The notes under the pieces are model-generated. The model made no database searches. It saw only the letters and a list, made by a program, of their open reading frames with translations, and was not told the origin of the DNA. Of a DNA stretch of 64,000 nt, positions 8,233-17,782 are shown in pieces; position 1 is the stretch's first letter; each line of letters begins with the position of its first letter. Origin of the DNA: an uncultured Collinsella sp. (GTDB lineage: Bacteria; Actinomycetota; Coriobacteriia; Coriobacteriales; Coriobacteriaceae). The translations under genes were made by a program, and so were the position numbers. The DNA is taken from NCBI GenBank assembly GCA_900545605.1, contig UQZL01000007.1:1-64000 (forward strand), given 5' to 3'.

Positions 8233-10875
8233 ATGTTAGACCGTTTTACCGATCGTGCGCGTAAGGTCATGTCCATGGCCAAGCAAGAAGCGCTCGATCT
8301 TCATTCAAATAAGGTGGGCACCGAGCACCTGCTGCTCGCGCTTGCCAAGGAGGACGAGGGCATTGCCGCCGAGGCGCTGCGTTCGCTCGACATCTCCTAT
8401 GATGACATCATGGATACTCTCAAAGAGGTCCAGACCACGGTTCCCGAGCCCAGTGAGGAGACCGAGGCGGCCAAGCTCGCCTTTACGCCGCTCGTCATTA
8501 GCGTGATGGAGCGTTCATTCCGCGTGGCGCGCGAGAACAACCAGACCTACGTGTCGACCGAGCACTTGCTGATCGGTATCATCGAAGAGGGCAACGGCAT
8601 GGCCATGGACATCCTCATGCGCCTGGGTGTGTCGTCCGCCTCCATCAAAAAGGCTATCGAGAAACTCACCGCCAAGGACCAGGACAAGAAGCGTCCGCTC
8701 GCCGGCGCCGGTGCTGGTCGTCCCGGTGCGGGCCTGCCGTTCTTTAGCGGCTCGGATACCTCTCAGCAAAAGGGGGGTGGCACCGATACGCTTAAGCAGT
8801 TCGCGACCAACCTCACGCAGAAGGCGCGCGACGGCGAGCTCGACCCTGTAATTGGTCGCGAAAAGGAAGTCCAGCGTATGATGGAAATTCTTTCGCGCCG
8901 CACCAAGAACAACCCGCTCATTCTGGGCGACCCCGGCGTGGGCAAGACGGCCATCGTCGAGGGCCTGGCTCAGCAGATTGCAGCCGGCAACGTGCCCGAG
9001 AACCTCATGAACCAGAATATCTGGACGCTCGACCTGCCGGGCCTCGTGGCGGGCGCCAAGTATCGCGGCGAGTTTGAGGAGCGCCTCAAGAACGTGATTC
9101 AGGAGGCCACCGAAGCCGACGACGTCATCCTGTTTATCGACGAGATGCACACCATCATCGGTGCCGGTTCTGCCGAGGGCTCCATCGACGCGAGCTCCAT
9201 GCTCAAACCCGTGCTCGCGCGCGGTGCCTTTCAGATTATCGGTGCCACCACGGCCGAGGAATTCCGCAAGTACCTCACCAAGGACCCGGCCTTCGAGCGT
9301 CGCTTCCAGACCATCGATGTCGAGGAGCCGAGCGTCGAGGACACGGTCAAGATCCTGACCGCACTCAAGCCGCGCTACGAGGAGCATCACCATGTGCGCT
9401 ATACGCAGGGTGCTATCGAGGCCGCCGCGAACCTTTCCAACCGCTACATCCAGGATCGCTTCCTGCCCGATAAGGCCATCGACCTCATCGACGAGGCCGG
9501 TGCCCGCGCTCGCATCGCCGCGAATCGCGCGCCCGAGCCGGTGCGCGAGGCCGAGCATCGCATAGAGGAGCTCAAGGCCGCCGCGCAGGAGGCCACCGAG
9601 GGCGACGACATGAACAAGGCCGCCGAGATTACCGAGCAGCAGAAGGCCGCCGAGATTGAGCTCGCCGAGGCCAAGGCTGCCTGGACCGCTGAGCTCGACG
9701 CCAGCCCGCTCACCATCGATGTGAGTCAGATTGCCGACATCGTGTCCGTGACCTCTGGCGTGCCGGTTTCCTCGCTCACCGAGAGCGAGAGCCGGCGCCT
9801 GCTGCAGACCGAAAGCGTGCTCAAGACGCGCATCATCGGCCAGGATGAGGCAGTCGAGGCCGTCGCCAAGGCCGTGCGCCGCAGCCGCTCGCCGCTCAAG
9901 GACCCGCGTCGTCCCGGCGGCAGCTTTATCTTCCTGGGTCCCACCGGCACAGGCAAGACCGAGCTCGCCAAGACGCTCGCCGAGTACCTCTTTGGCAGCA
10001 AGGACGCGCTCATCAGCTTCGACATGTCGGAGTTCGGCAGCGAGTTCGAGGTCTCCAAGCTCATCGGTAGCCCTCCGGGTTACGTGGGCCACGACGAGGG
10101 CGGTCAGCTCACCAAGGCCGTTCGCCGTCATCCGTACTCGGTCGTGCTGTTCGACGAGATCGAGAAGGCGCACCCCGACATCTTCAACATTTTGTTGCAG
10201 GTGCTGGAGGAGGGCCGCCTGACCGATAGCCAGGGCAAGACGGTCGACTTCCGCAATACCGTGATCATCATGACGTCCAACGTGGGCGCCCGCGAGATCG
10301 CGCAGGATGCGAGCGTCGGTTTTGGCACCACCGGTGAGCAGGGTCTCACGTCGAGCGAGATCCGCGGCCGTGCGATGGGCGAGCTCAAGCGCCTGTTCCG
10401 CCCCGAGCTGCTCAATCGTATCGACGATATTGTGGTGTTCCAGAAGCTCTCGGGCGAGAATCTCACCAAGATTGCGCACCTGCTGGTGGACGATCTGCGT
10501 CAGCGTTTGATTGCCAACGGCATGAACATCAAGCTCACCGATGCGGCCTATGACAAGATCGTGGCCGAGGGCACCGACCTCACCAACGGTGCGCGTCCGC
10601 TGCGCCGCGCCATTCAAAAGCTCATCGAGGACCCGCTGTCCGAGGAGCTCCTGGCCGGCGAGTGGGGCGAGGGCGATACCGTCCTGTGCGACGTGGCCGA
10701 TGGCAAGTTTGTCTTTAGCCACGGCACGGGCGAGATCCCGGCACCGCGTCAGGCGGGCACGCTCGGTGGCGATACCGCCCCGGCGGCACCGCACACCGGC
10801 AACGCCGCGCCCGTGAGCGGCGGCGTGACCTCGGGCCCCGGCGGCATGATGCAAGCCGGTTCTGGCGCGCTGTAG
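8233..10875 (+). CDS. clpC: ClpC, AAA+ unfoldase of the Clp protease
   Basis: ClpC feeds unfolded proteins to the ClpP peptidase in the cytosol and belongs to the HSP100 family. The 880 residues show a double Clp N-domain (about 1-145), a first AAA+ module with GDPGVGKTA near residue 233, a middle coiled-coil domain (about 430-490) and a second AAA+ module with GPTGTGKTE near 568. The last 50 residues are Gly/Pro/Ala-rich and unlike the usual short tail. The start at [12 protein letters not shown] was chosen over an ATG 78 bases upstream because it matches the family and AGAGGAA precedes it. It stands alone between a leader hairpin and a terminator. Confidence 0.95.
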   Translation: MLDRFTDRARKVMSMAKQEALDLHSNKVGTEHLLLALAKEDEGIAAEALRSLDISYDDIMDTLKEVQTTVPEPSEETEAAKLAFTPLVISVMERSFRVARENNQTYVSTEHLLIGIIEEGNGMAMDILMRLGVSSASIKKAIEKLTAKDQDKKRPLAGAGAGRPGAGLPFFSGSDTSQQKGGGTDTLKQFATNLTQKARDGELDPVIGREKEVQRMMEILSRRTKNNPLILGDPGVGKTAIVEGLAQQIAAGNVPENLMNQNIWTLDLPGLVAGAKYRGEFEERLKNVIQEATEADDVILFIDEMHTIIGAGSAEGSIDASSMLKPVLARGAFQIIGATTAEEFRKYLTKDPAFERRFQTIDVEEPSVEDTVKILTALKPRYEEHHHVRYTQGAIEAAANLSNRYIQDRFLPDKAIDLIDEAGARARIAANRAPEPVREAEHRIEELKAAAQEATEGDDMNKAAEITEQQKAAEIELAEAKAAWTAELDASPLTIDVSQIADIVSVTSGVPVSSLTESESRRLLQTESVLKTRIIGQDEAVEAVAKAVRRSRSPLKDPRRPGGSFIFLGPTGTGKTELAKTLAEYLFGSKDALISFDMSEFGSEFEVSKLIGSPPGYVGHDEGGQLTKAVRRHPYSVVLFDEIEKAHPDIFNILLQVLEEGRLTDSQGKTVDFRNTVIIMTSNVGAREIAQDASVGFGTTGEQGLTSSEIRGRAMGELKRLFRPELLNRIDDIVVFQKLSGENLTKIAHLLVDDLRQRLIANGMNIKLTDAAYDKIVAEGTDLTNGARPLRRAIQKLIEDPLSEELLAGEWGEGDTVLCDVADGKFVFSHGTGEIPAPRQAGTLGGDTAPAAPHTGNAAPVSGGVTSGPGGMMQAGSGAL

Positions 10876-10900
10876 GGCGTGGCGACAATTTGATACGCGC

Positions 10901-10934
10901 AATCGAGGCGTTCCGGAAAGGGCGCCTCGATTTG
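10901..10934 (+). terminator. terminator after clpC
   Basis: AATCGAGGCG and CGCCTCGATT pair around a short loop and are followed by TTTG. The T tract is short. Confidence 0.65.
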
Positions 10935-11089
10935 TAGAGCTGCGGTAGCTGTGACCGTTACGCTATACGGTCCACCGTTAGCCGATGATGCGAGGGCGCT
11001 CGGCGTTTTCGACTGGTTTATGCACGCAAAGTCTGGGAATATACAAGTCGCATGTCTTACTGTCTAACCAGTTGCGCCAAGGAGGCACC

Positions 11090-12547
11090 ATGGACTACAA
11101 GATTACCGGCTACGAGCCCGTCCAGCTGTTCCATTTCTTTGAGGAGGTCAGCGCGATCCCCCGTGGGTCTGGCAACGAGAAGGGCATCAGCGATTTCCTG
11201 GTCGCGTTTGCCAAGGAGCGCGGTCTCGATGTGTATCAGGACGAGGTCTACAACGTCATCATTCGCAAGCCCGCATCTGCTGGCGCCGAGAATGCCCCGA
11301 CCGTAATGCTGCAGGGCCACATCGATATGGTGTGCGACAAGTTGGGCTCCGTTGAGCACGACTTTACGACCGACGGTATCGACCTGGTCGTCAAGGACGG
11401 TGTCCTCACCGCTAACGGCACCACTCTGGGCGCCGACAATGGTATCGCCGTCGCGCTTATGCTCACTGTTCTCGATGACGATTCGATTGTTCACCCCGCC
11501 CTCGAGTGCGTGTTCACCACCGACGAGGAGACCGGCCTGGTTGGCGCCGAGACGCTCGACAAGTCCCAGATCAGCGCCCGCACCATGATCAACCTCGACT
11601 CCGAGGAGGAGGGCGTTGCCACCGTCAGCTGCGCCGGCGGCGTCGTCGTTACCTACACCTGCCCCATCGTGCGCGAGCACAAGACCGGTAGCACCCTCAC
11701 GCTCGACATTTCCGGTCTGTTGGGCGGCCACTCCGGCAGTGATATCAACCTGGAGCGCGGCAACGGAAACCTCATCATGGCCCGCATCATCGACCGCCTG
11801 ATGGTCGCCGGTGAGCCCGCCATCGTCAGCTTCAACGGCGGTACCAAGGACAACGCCATCAACCGTGAGTGCAAGGCCGTTCTGGTCTATGCCGATCACG
11901 CTGCCGCCGAGGCCGCGGCCCAGATCGCAAAGGGCATCATCGCCGACGTCACTGCCGAGCTCGAGGTCTTCGACCCCGGCTTTACCTGCACCGTCGAGAT
12001 TGCCGACGACGCCGAGGTCGAGGCCATGGACCAGAAGTCCGCGCTTGCCCTCATCCGCGCCCTGCGTCTTGCCCCTAACGGCGTGATTCGCCGCAACGTC
12101 GCCACCGACGGCTCCGTCGAGGTTTCCTCCAACATCGGTGTGGTTGCCACTTCTGACGACGAGGTCAAGATCATGCTGTCCCCGCGCTCCTCGATCACCT
12201 CGCTGCAGAACGAGTTCAAGGACCGCCTGCAGACGCTGGCCGATGTCCTGGGCTTTGACGCCAAGTTTGAGTTTGAGTATCCCGGCTGGAGCTATGCCGA
12301 GCATTCGCCGGTTCGCGACGTCTTTGTCGAGAGCTATCGCGAGCTCTTTGGCTCCGAGCTGCGCATCGAGTCCATTCACGCCGGCCTTGAGTGCGGCCTA
12401 TTTGCCGAGGCCCTGCACGGCCTGGACGCCATCGCCGTGGGCCCGACGCTCTCCGATGTCCACACCCCGGACGAGAGCATGGAGCTCGCTTCTGCCGAGC
12501 GCTTCTACGAGCTGCTCATCGACGTCCTCAAGCGCCTTGCTGCGTAA
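11090..12547 (+). CDS. pepD: aminoacyl-histidine dipeptidase (M20 family, PepD-like)
   Basis: This 485-residue cytosolic metallopeptidase should split dipeptides such as beta-Ala-His and Xaa-His. Family metal-binding motifs are in order: QGHIDMV, GADNGIAVA, DEETGLVGA and the late AGLECGLF. The lid domain carries GLLGGHSGSDI. The length fits the PepD subgroup. The ATG at 11090 was chosen because AAGGAGG lies six bases upstream; the longer frame starting 105 bases before has no ribosome site. A strong hairpin follows the gene. Confidence 0.9.
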   Translation: MDYKITGYEPVQLFHFFEEVSAIPRGSGNEKGISDFLVAFAKERGLDVYQDEVYNVIIRKPASAGAENAPTVMLQGHIDMVCDKLGSVEHDFTTDGIDLVVKDGVLTANGTTLGADNGIAVALMLTVLDDDSIVHPALECVFTTDEETGLVGAETLDKSQISARTMINLDSEEEGVATVSCAGGVVVTYTCPIVREHKTGSTLTLDISGLLGGHSGSDINLERGNGNLIMARIIDRLMVAGEPAIVSFNGGTKDNAINRECKAVLVYADHAAAEAAAQIAKGIIADVTAELEVFDPGFTCTVEIADDAEVEAMDQKSALALIRALRLAPNGVIRRNVATDGSVEVSSNIGVVATSDDEVKIMLSPRSSITSLQNEFKDRLQTLADVLGFDAKFEFEYPGWSYAEHSPVRDVFVESYRELFGSELRIESIHAGLECGLFAEALHGLDAIAVGPTLSDVHTPDESMELASAERFYELLIDVLKRLAA

Positions 12548-12602
12548 AGGTTGCGCTAGTAGCAGTCCGAGCCACGTGCTAGCGGATTGCAAATGACATT
12601 AC

Positions 12603-12650
12603 GAGAGGGGGCATTCGAGCGTTTGCGACGGGTGCCCCCCCCTCTATTGT
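12603..12650 (+). terminator. terminator after pepD, between convergent genes
   Basis: GAGAGGGGGCA pairs with TGCCCCCCCCTCT, followed by ATTGTTTG. It lies between pepD and the convergent hipA-like gene. Confidence 0.75.
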
Positions 12651-12675
12651 TTGATAATTGCGAAATTACGGCCAC

Positions 12676-13980
12676 CTAGTCCATTTCTGCCCTGATGAGG
12701 TCGAGGGTGCGCTGGCAGTTTTCGCGGACGGGGCCGAGCATATGCTCGCGCAGGTCCGCCATGCCGGGCAGGTCGGCGTATCCGTCCATGACCTCTTCCA
12801 TGCAAATGGGTACCTCGTAGGCGAGGTCCATCATGGTCGCAAAGCAAAACTTCTCGGATAGCCCGGCATCGGTGAGCGCCGCCTCCAGCGCGGGGTCGCC
12901 CATACCGTGGTATCGGCGAATTGCGTTGGGTCCGATGCGCCCCACACGGTTCTCGCCGCCAACGCTCATGGCAAGGCGCGCCCGGCGGCGCATGCGCTCG
13001 TATGCCAGCCCCGATGCGACATCGTACATTCGAGCCATCATGGCTGCGCCGTCGTTTCCAAGGAGCAGGGAATAGTTTTTCGCATGCGCATCCGGTGCGC
13101 CGATAATGGCGTTGAAGAACAGTATCTGCGTAAACAGATACAGGTTAAGTTGATGGTGGCTCGTATTTACGAGGAGCTCTTGAATGTCGCGTGTGGTCGG
13201 GCCGCCGTCTGCCGTGTACTTTTGGGCGGGCATCACCCCAAGTGCCTGACAGAGGTCTTCTTGATGTAGGCGCCTGATCGTTCCGTCTTTGACTTTCACG
13301 CGGTCATAGCGCTCAACAATGAGGGCAGGTTCGTCCTCAAACATACGATATTCGACGTTTGCCGTTGCGATGCCGGCGCGCTGGGCGCTTTTCATGCAGA
13401 CAAACTCATTGAGAGCCTCGAGTTTAAAACCGATAACGCCATTTTTGAAAATATGCGTCGTGGGCGAGGACCCCATGCATTCGCACCAGCGACCGTCCAT
13501 GAGTGCGAGAGCGAACTTGCCCTGATTGCCTCCAAGTGACCAACTTTCATCTAGGCCCATCCACGATGCATTGCGGTCATCTCTGATCGACTTGAGGCGG
13601 AGAGCAATTTCGTGGTCGTCTATGGGGCGGTATTCGCCGGGGCGATGCAGGACGGCGTCGATATCTTCTTCGGCACAAAATTGCACGCCGCCCGGACAGT
13701 CGAGTCCGATACGGCTGAGTAGTGCGATGGGATTGTTAGGCCTAACGTCGAATTCCGCGGCAATCGCTTTTCGTTGGTCCTCGCTGTCGGGTAGAAGGCC
13801 AAACAGGTACGGATTCATGACCTGTTGTCCGTATGCGCGATTCGATACGGGTATGTTGGTCGATAGGGCTGGCCCGTCATAGTCATGATCGTAGGTAAAG
13901 CTGATAAGACCGTTCTCATCTTGCGTGAGCGTTCCAGCAGGCACGCCGCAAATAATGGTCCGAAGTGATGTTCTGGCCAT
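12676..13980 (-). CDS. hipA: HipA-type serine/threonine kinase toxin
   Basis: HipA toxins phosphorylate a translation factor (GltX in E. coli) and cause growth arrest until neutralised by HipB. The 434 residues include an N-terminal HipA_N-like part, the SLGGNQGKFAL loop at 148-158 where the regulatory serine lies, the catalytic GAPDAHAKN at 294-302 and the metal-binding DVASG near 320. All key kinase residues are present, so it should be active. It starts three bases after the stop of the HipB-like gene, with AAGGGA inside the end of that gene. The cellular target cannot be told from sequence. Confidence 0.88.
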   Translation of the reverse strand: MARTSLRTIICGVPAGTLTQDENGLISFTYDHDYDGPALSTNIPVSNRAYGQQVMNPYLFGLLPDSEDQRKAIAAEFDVRPNNPIALLSRIGLDCPGGVQFCAEEDIDAVLHRPGEYRPIDDHEIALRLKSIRDDRNASWMGLDESWSLGGNQGKFALALMDGRWCECMGSSPTTHIFKNGVIGFKLEALNEFVCMKSAQRAGIATANVEYRMFEDEPALIVERYDRVKVKDGTIRRLHQEDLCQALGVMPAQKYTADGGPTTRDIQELLVNTSHHQLNLYLFTQILFFNAIIGAPDAHAKNYSLLLGNDGAAMMARMYDVASGLAYERMRRRARLAMSVGGENRVGRIGPNAIRRYHGMGDPALEAALTDAGLSEKFCFATMMDLAYEVPICMEEVMDGYADLPGMADLREHMLGPVRENCQRTLDLIRAEMD

Positions 13981-13983
13981 TGG

Positions 13984-14454
13984 CTATTTCCCTTCGGGCT
14001 TGGTTTTGCTAGATGCGTTTGCGGCAATCGAGACTCCGAGATTGGACATGGCGAAATCGGCGAAGACCTCGTCGTAGAGTGCGGATGTAAAGGGGACATC
14101 TGGAAGAGCCGGAATGGCGGTACTACGACGGTTGCGATGATGAGGACGTTGAGTGTGATGGCGCCTGGGGATGCTGTGAGGCAGCGGATTGGCATGCGGG
14201 GCGTCGACTGGTCGCTCGTTTTTCGCTTCGCCGATATCCCCTTGTGCTGCGAGTGCCAGTCCAAGAGCGTCGAAAATCGCCAGCAACTTGTCGAGTCGAA
14301 TGCCGGTGGCGTCTCCTAGCTCGAGCGATGCGAGCAGGCGTTCCGAAACACCGGCTTTTTTAGCGAGGGCGGCACGGGTGATCCCCTGCGCCTCGCGCGC
14401 CTGACGCACGTAGATGCCGGCTTGGCGCGGCGTGGTGATGGGAAGGGTATCCAT
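13984..14454 (-). CDS. hipB: HipB-like antitoxin, XRE-type DNA-binding protein
   Basis: A helix-turn-helix of the XRE type fills residues 12-68 (AALAKKAGVSERLLASLELG). The remaining 85 residues form an unusual His/Arg/Pro-rich segment and a C-terminal tail. At 156 residues it is much longer than E. coli HipB (88). Its expected roles are to bind and inhibit the downstream kinase and to repress the operon through the three boxes at 14470-14536. The ATG has GGAG seven to ten bases upstream. The long tail may be the part that contacts the kinase, which is an inference. Confidence 0.82.
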   Translation of the reverse strand: MDTLPITTPRQAGIYVRQAREAQGITRAALAKKAGVSERLLASLELGDATGIRLDKLLAIFDALGLALAAQGDIGEAKNERPVDAPHANPLPHSIPRRHHTQRPHHRNRRSTAIPALPDVPFTSALYDEVFADFAMSNLGVSIAANASSKTKPEGK

Positions 14455-14469
14455 GGCAATCTCCTAACG

Positions 14470-14536
14470 TGCAGACTTTTGCATCCTAGTATGACATGCA
14501 AAAGTCTGCATGAAAAGGCTCATGCAAAACTCTGCA
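14470..14536. promoter_or_regulatory. hipBA promoter with three TGCAAAAGTCTGCA boxes
   Basis: Three 14-bp boxes, TGCAGACTTTTGCA (14470), TGCAAAAGTCTGCA (14497) and TGCAAAACTCTGCA (14523), are spaced 26-27 bases centre to centre. Box 1 is the exact reverse complement of box 2. On the minus strand TTTTCA and CATACT, 17 bases apart, form a promoter whose spacer contains the middle box. This fits cooperative autorepression by the HipB-like protein. Confidence 0.8.
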
Positions 14537-14573
14537 TGAGACCTCATACGGACGTTTAGTTTTGAAGGGTGTT

Positions 14574-15152
14574 TTACAGCACCAAAAAACCCAAGTGTTC
14601 CAGCAGGATCTTGAGGCCGATAAGGATGAGCACGACGCCACCCACGATGGTGGCGGGTTTTTCGTAGCGCGCGCCAAAGGTGTGGCCGATCGCTACGCCG
14701 GCGACGGAGAAGATAAACGTTGTGACGCCGATAAGCGATACAGCGGGCACGATGTCAACCGAGAGCGCGGCAAACGAGATGCCCACGGCCAGGGCGTCGA
14801 TTGAGGTGGCGATGGCGAGAATCAGGTACTCGCCCAGTTCAATCTTCTCGGCATCCTTGCCGTCGTCTTCATCCTCGTCTTCGGTAAAGGCTTCCCACAG
14901 CATTTTGCTGCCGATGAAGGCCAAAAGGATAAAGGCGATCCAGTGGTCGATGGGGCCGATGATGCTCATGAATTGACTGCCAAGCGCCCATCCGATCACG
15001 GGCATGCCTGCCTGGAAGCCGCCAAAGAACAGGCCGAGCACTACGGCGACCTTAAGGTTGATCTTCTTCATGCCAAGGCCCTTGCAGATGGATACGGCAA
15101 AGGCGTCCATTGAAAGGCCAACGGCGAGCAACACGAGCTCTGCGAGTCCCAT
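14574..15152 (-). CDS. mntP: MntP manganese efflux pump
   Basis: MntP exports Mn2+ across the cytoplasmic membrane. The 192-residue protein has six predicted membrane helices, in two halves with the motifs GLSMDAFAVSICKG and TSIDALAVGISFA holding the conserved aspartates. An acidic loop (EDEDEDDGKDAE) joins the halves. The start at MGLAEL follows GGGAG and matches the family; a much longer open frame upstream is the riboswitch region. A yybP-ykoY element directly upstream supports the manganese assignment. Confidence 0.93.
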   Translation of the reverse strand: MGLAELVLLAVGLSMDAFAVSICKGLGMKKINLKVAVVLGLFFGGFQAGMPVIGWALGSQFMSIIGPIDHWIAFILLAFIGSKMLWEAFTEDEDEDDGKDAEKIELGEYLILAIATSIDALAVGISFAALSVDIVPAVSLIGVTTFIFSVAGVAIGHTFGARYEKPATIVGGVVLILIGLKILLEHLGFLVL

Positions 15153-15204
15153 AGTCTGGCTCCCTCTCTGCGGGCGGGCCCGCGTGTACCTCTTGGGGGA
15201 GTAA

Positions 15205-15249
15205 CAAAAAAGACTCGTGGCGTACGCGTTGCGCGCACAGCCACGAGTC
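15205..15249 (-). terminator. riboswitch-controlled terminator of mntP
   Basis: On the minus strand GACTCGTGGC pairs with GCCACGAGTC across an 18-nt loop region and is followed by seven U. Its 5' arm overlaps the 3' end of the aptamer (AACGAGACTC), so ligand binding and terminator folding exclude each other. Confidence 0.85.
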
Positions 15250-15342
15250 TCGTTCATTAAGGCAAGCCAGGCCGCATCGGCCAGTGTGTTGACTTGCCGC
15301 GCCACCGGAGGCGAACCCGATCACGCGACTACTCCCTCATTT
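15245..15342 (-). ncRNA. yybP-ykoY manganese riboswitch
   Basis: The minus strand shows the conserved marks of the element: GAGGGAGTAG at the 5' end, a GTCAACACACTGG middle segment and the closing AACGAGACTC. It lies between the mntP promoter region and the terminator. In this family Mn2+ binding stabilises the aptamer; here that should free the leader from termination and switch on mntP. Confidence 0.85.
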
Positions 15343-15499
15343 ATGCGAATCCCGATGCTACCACATAAGCAGCTCATTTGGATTGGGGCTCTCAGCTGTG
15401 TTCGCTCATTCTGTAAGCATCGGATTTTGCGGGCGTCACAGGGGCAAACCGTGAGAAACTTATTGACGTTTATGGAGCGTATACGATGGGAGCGATGCC

Positions 15500-16567
15500 T
15501 TGGATAAGAACGAGCTGCAAAAGCGTATGGAACAGGCCATCCGCCTGACTGCCCCCGGTCAGCCGATCCGCACCGCCCTCGACATGATCATTGCCGGTCA
15601 CCTGGGCGCCCTTATCTGCGTCGGCGACACCGAAAACGTGCTCGCCGCCGGTAACGACGGCTTCCCGCTCAACATTTCGTTTACCTCGAACCGCCTATTC
15701 GAGCTCTCCAAGATGGACGGTGCCATCGTTATCGATGGCGACCTCACCCAGATCCTGCGTGCCAACTTCCACCTCAATCCCGATCCCTCGCTCGCCACGA
15801 GTGAGACGGGCATGCGTCACCGTACTGCCGCTCGCATGTCGGTGCTCACCGACGCCATCGTGATCTCGGTTTCGGCTCGTCGTGCCGTCGTCAACGTGTA
15901 CGTCCACGGCAAGAGCTACGAGATCCAGCCCGTCACCACCATCATGAGCTCGGTCAACCAGCTCGTCGCCACGCTCCAGACTACCCGTCAGTCGCTCGAT
16001 CGCTCCCTGCTGCGCCTGACGGCCCTTGAGCTCGACGACTACGTCACGCTCGCCGACATCACCGGCATCTTCTCGAGTTTCGAGATCATGCAACAGGCAA
16101 AGACCGAGCTTAAGGATTGCATCGTCAAGCTGGGTAACCAGGGCAAGCTCGTGCAGATGCAGCTCGAGCAGCTCGCGGGCTCCAGCATGGATACCGAATA
16201 CGACTTGATGATCCGCGACTACGCAAGCGATTCCTCTGAGGCCAACGCCGAGAAGATTCGCGCTGAGCTTGCCCGTATGACGCCTAAGGACCTGTCCGAC
16301 CCGCAGCACGTGGCGGCAGTTCTGGGCTATGACGACTTGGACGAGGACTCCGTCATGACGCCGCTGGGCCTGCGCACGCTTTCGCGCGTGTCCGTCGTGC
16401 GCGACGGCGTGGCCGAGAAGATTGTCGACGAGTATGGCTCGCTGCAGGAGCTCATGGACGACATCAGCGAGGATCCGGAGCGCTTGGGCGACTTTGGCGT
16501 CAACAACCCTGCCATTCTTGCGGACTCGCTGTACCGCATGAAGGGCACCAAACAGGGGAACGCATAA
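15500..16567 (+). CDS. disA: DisA, DNA-integrity-scanning diadenylate cyclase
   Basis: DisA makes cyclic di-AMP from two ATP and slows when it meets branched DNA. The 355 residues show the catalytic N-domain with DGAIVIDG and the RHR motif (GMRHRTAARMS, about residues 105-115), a helical linker and a C-terminal helix-hairpin-helix part. The start is a TTG at 15500 with GGGAG seven bases before it; no ATG or GTG in this frame is better placed. It heads a tightly packed unit: its stop overlaps the ATG of ispD by one base. In Firmicutes radA usually precedes disA, but here nothing of radA is visible. Confidence 0.92.
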   Translation: MDKNELQKRMEQAIRLTAPGQPIRTALDMIIAGHLGALICVGDTENVLAAGNDGFPLNISFTSNRLFELSKMDGAIVIDGDLTQILRANFHLNPDPSLATSETGMRHRTAARMSVLTDAIVISVSARRAVVNVYVHGKSYEIQPVTTIMSSVNQLVATLQTTRQSLDRSLLRLTALELDDYVTLADITGIFSSFEIMQQAKTELKDCIVKLGNQGKLVQMQLEQLAGSSMDTEYDLMIRDYASDSSEANAEKIRAELARMTPKDLSDPQHVAAVLGYDDLDEDSVMTPLGLRTLSRVSVVRDGVAEKIVDEYGSLQELMDDISEDPERLGDFGVNNPAILADSLYRMKGTKQGNA

Positions 16568-17295
16568 TGGCGCCCGTATGCGCCGTGGTCGTTGCCGGCG
16601 GCAGCGGCCAGCGCTTTGGAAATCCCGGCGGCAAGCAGCTCGTTAACGTGGCGGGCCGTCCGCTTATGAGCTGGTCCATCCGCGCGTTCGATCGTAGCGA
16701 CAAGGTCGGCCATATCGTCGTGGTTTGCCCTGCCGAGCGCCGTGCCGAGATGCGCCGCTTGGCTATCGACCCGTTTGACTATGACACGCCCATCAGCTTT
16801 GCCGATGCCGGCGATACTCGTCAGGATTCCACCCGCGCCGGCGTGCACGCGGTGCCGGCGGGTTTCGAATATGTCGCTATCCACGACGGCGCCCGTCCGC
16901 TCATTACGACCGAGGCCATCGACCACGCTATCGACGTGCTCGTGAGCGACCGCTCGCTCGACGGTGTCGTGTGCGGCCAGCCCGCGATCGACACGCTCAA
17001 GATCGTCGATGGCGACAATATCGTCGAGACGCCGCCGCGTGAGCTCTACTGGGCAGCGCAGACGCCGCAGATCTTTAGCGTCGATGCTATGAAGCGCGCC
17101 CATGCTGCAGCCATTGCCGAGGGCTTTATCGGCACCGATGATTCGTCGCTGGTCGAGCGCATGGGTGGGCGCGTCCGCTGCGTCCAGAGCCCGCGCGATA
17201 ACCTTAAGGTGACGGTGCCCGAGGACCTGCGTCCCGTAACCGCGATTCTGCTTGGCCGCATGGCCGAGGGAGAGGACCTTCCCCATGTTCAGTAA
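16567..17295 (+). CDS. ispD: IspD, 2-C-methyl-D-erythritol 4-phosphate cytidylyltransferase
   Basis: This enzyme joins CTP and methylerythritol phosphate in the non-mevalonate isoprenoid pathway. The 242 residues start with the nucleotide-binding VVAGGSGQRFG loop and contain DGARPLIT and TPQIF in the expected places. The length is normal. It overlaps disA by one base and ispF by 11 bases, so the three are surely cotranscribed and probably translationally coupled. Confidence 0.94.
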   Translation: MAPVCAVVVAGGSGQRFGNPGGKQLVNVAGRPLMSWSIRAFDRSDKVGHIVVVCPAERRAEMRRLAIDPFDYDTPISFADAGDTRQDSTRAGVHAVPAGFEYVAIHDGARPLITTEAIDHAIDVLVSDRSLDGVVCGQPAIDTLKIVDGDNIVETPPRELYWAAQTPQIFSVDAMKRAHAAAIAEGFIGTDDSSLVERMGGRVRCVQSPRDNLKVTVPEDLRPVTAILLGRMAEGEDLPHVQ

Positions 17296-17779
17296 CCTGC
17301 GCATTGGCCATGGCTACGACGTTCACCGTCTGGTGGAGGGGCGTCGATGTATCATCGGCGGTGTCGACATTCCCTACGAGCGCGGCCTGCTGGGCCACTC
17401 GGATGCCGATGTGCTCGCGCACGCCTTGGCCGACGCCATTCTGGGCGCCTGCCGTGGGGGAGACATTGGCAAGCTATTCCCCGATACCGACCCCGCCTAT
17501 GAGGGTGCCGATTCGATGGTGCTGCTCGCTCGCGTGATGGACTACGCGCGCGAGCTGGGCTTCGAGTTTGTCGATGCCGATTGCACCATTGCCTGCCAGC
17601 AGCCTAAGATCACCCCGCACCGCGATGCCATGCGTGCCAACCTTGCCCATGCCCTGGGCGTTGACGTCGAAAACGTGGGCGTCGCCGCCACTACGACCGA
17701 AAAGCTCGGTTGGGAAGGCCAGGGCGAGGGAATCGGCGCCTGGGCCGTCTGCCTGCTACAGAAAACCGTTAAGGAGTAA
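17285..17779 (+). CDS. ispF: IspF, 2-C-methyl-D-erythritol 2,4-cyclodiphosphate synthase
   Basis: IspF performs the cyclisation two steps after IspD. The 164-residue protein has the metal-binding GHGYDVHR near the N-terminus, GHSDADVLAHALADA, and DADCTIACQQPKI. The ATG at 17285 gives the standard N-terminus and overlaps the end of ispD; an in-frame ATG 33 bases upstream would add residues not seen in the family. IspE is not in the window. Confidence 0.95.
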   Translation: MFSNLRIGHGYDVHRLVEGRRCIIGGVDIPYERGLLGHSDADVLAHALADAILGACRGGDIGKLFPDTDPAYEGADSMVLLARVMDYARELGFEFVDADCTIACQQPKITPHRDAMRANLAHALGVDVENVGVAATTTEKLGWEGQGEGIGAWAVCLLQKTVKE

Positions 17780-17782
17780 CGA

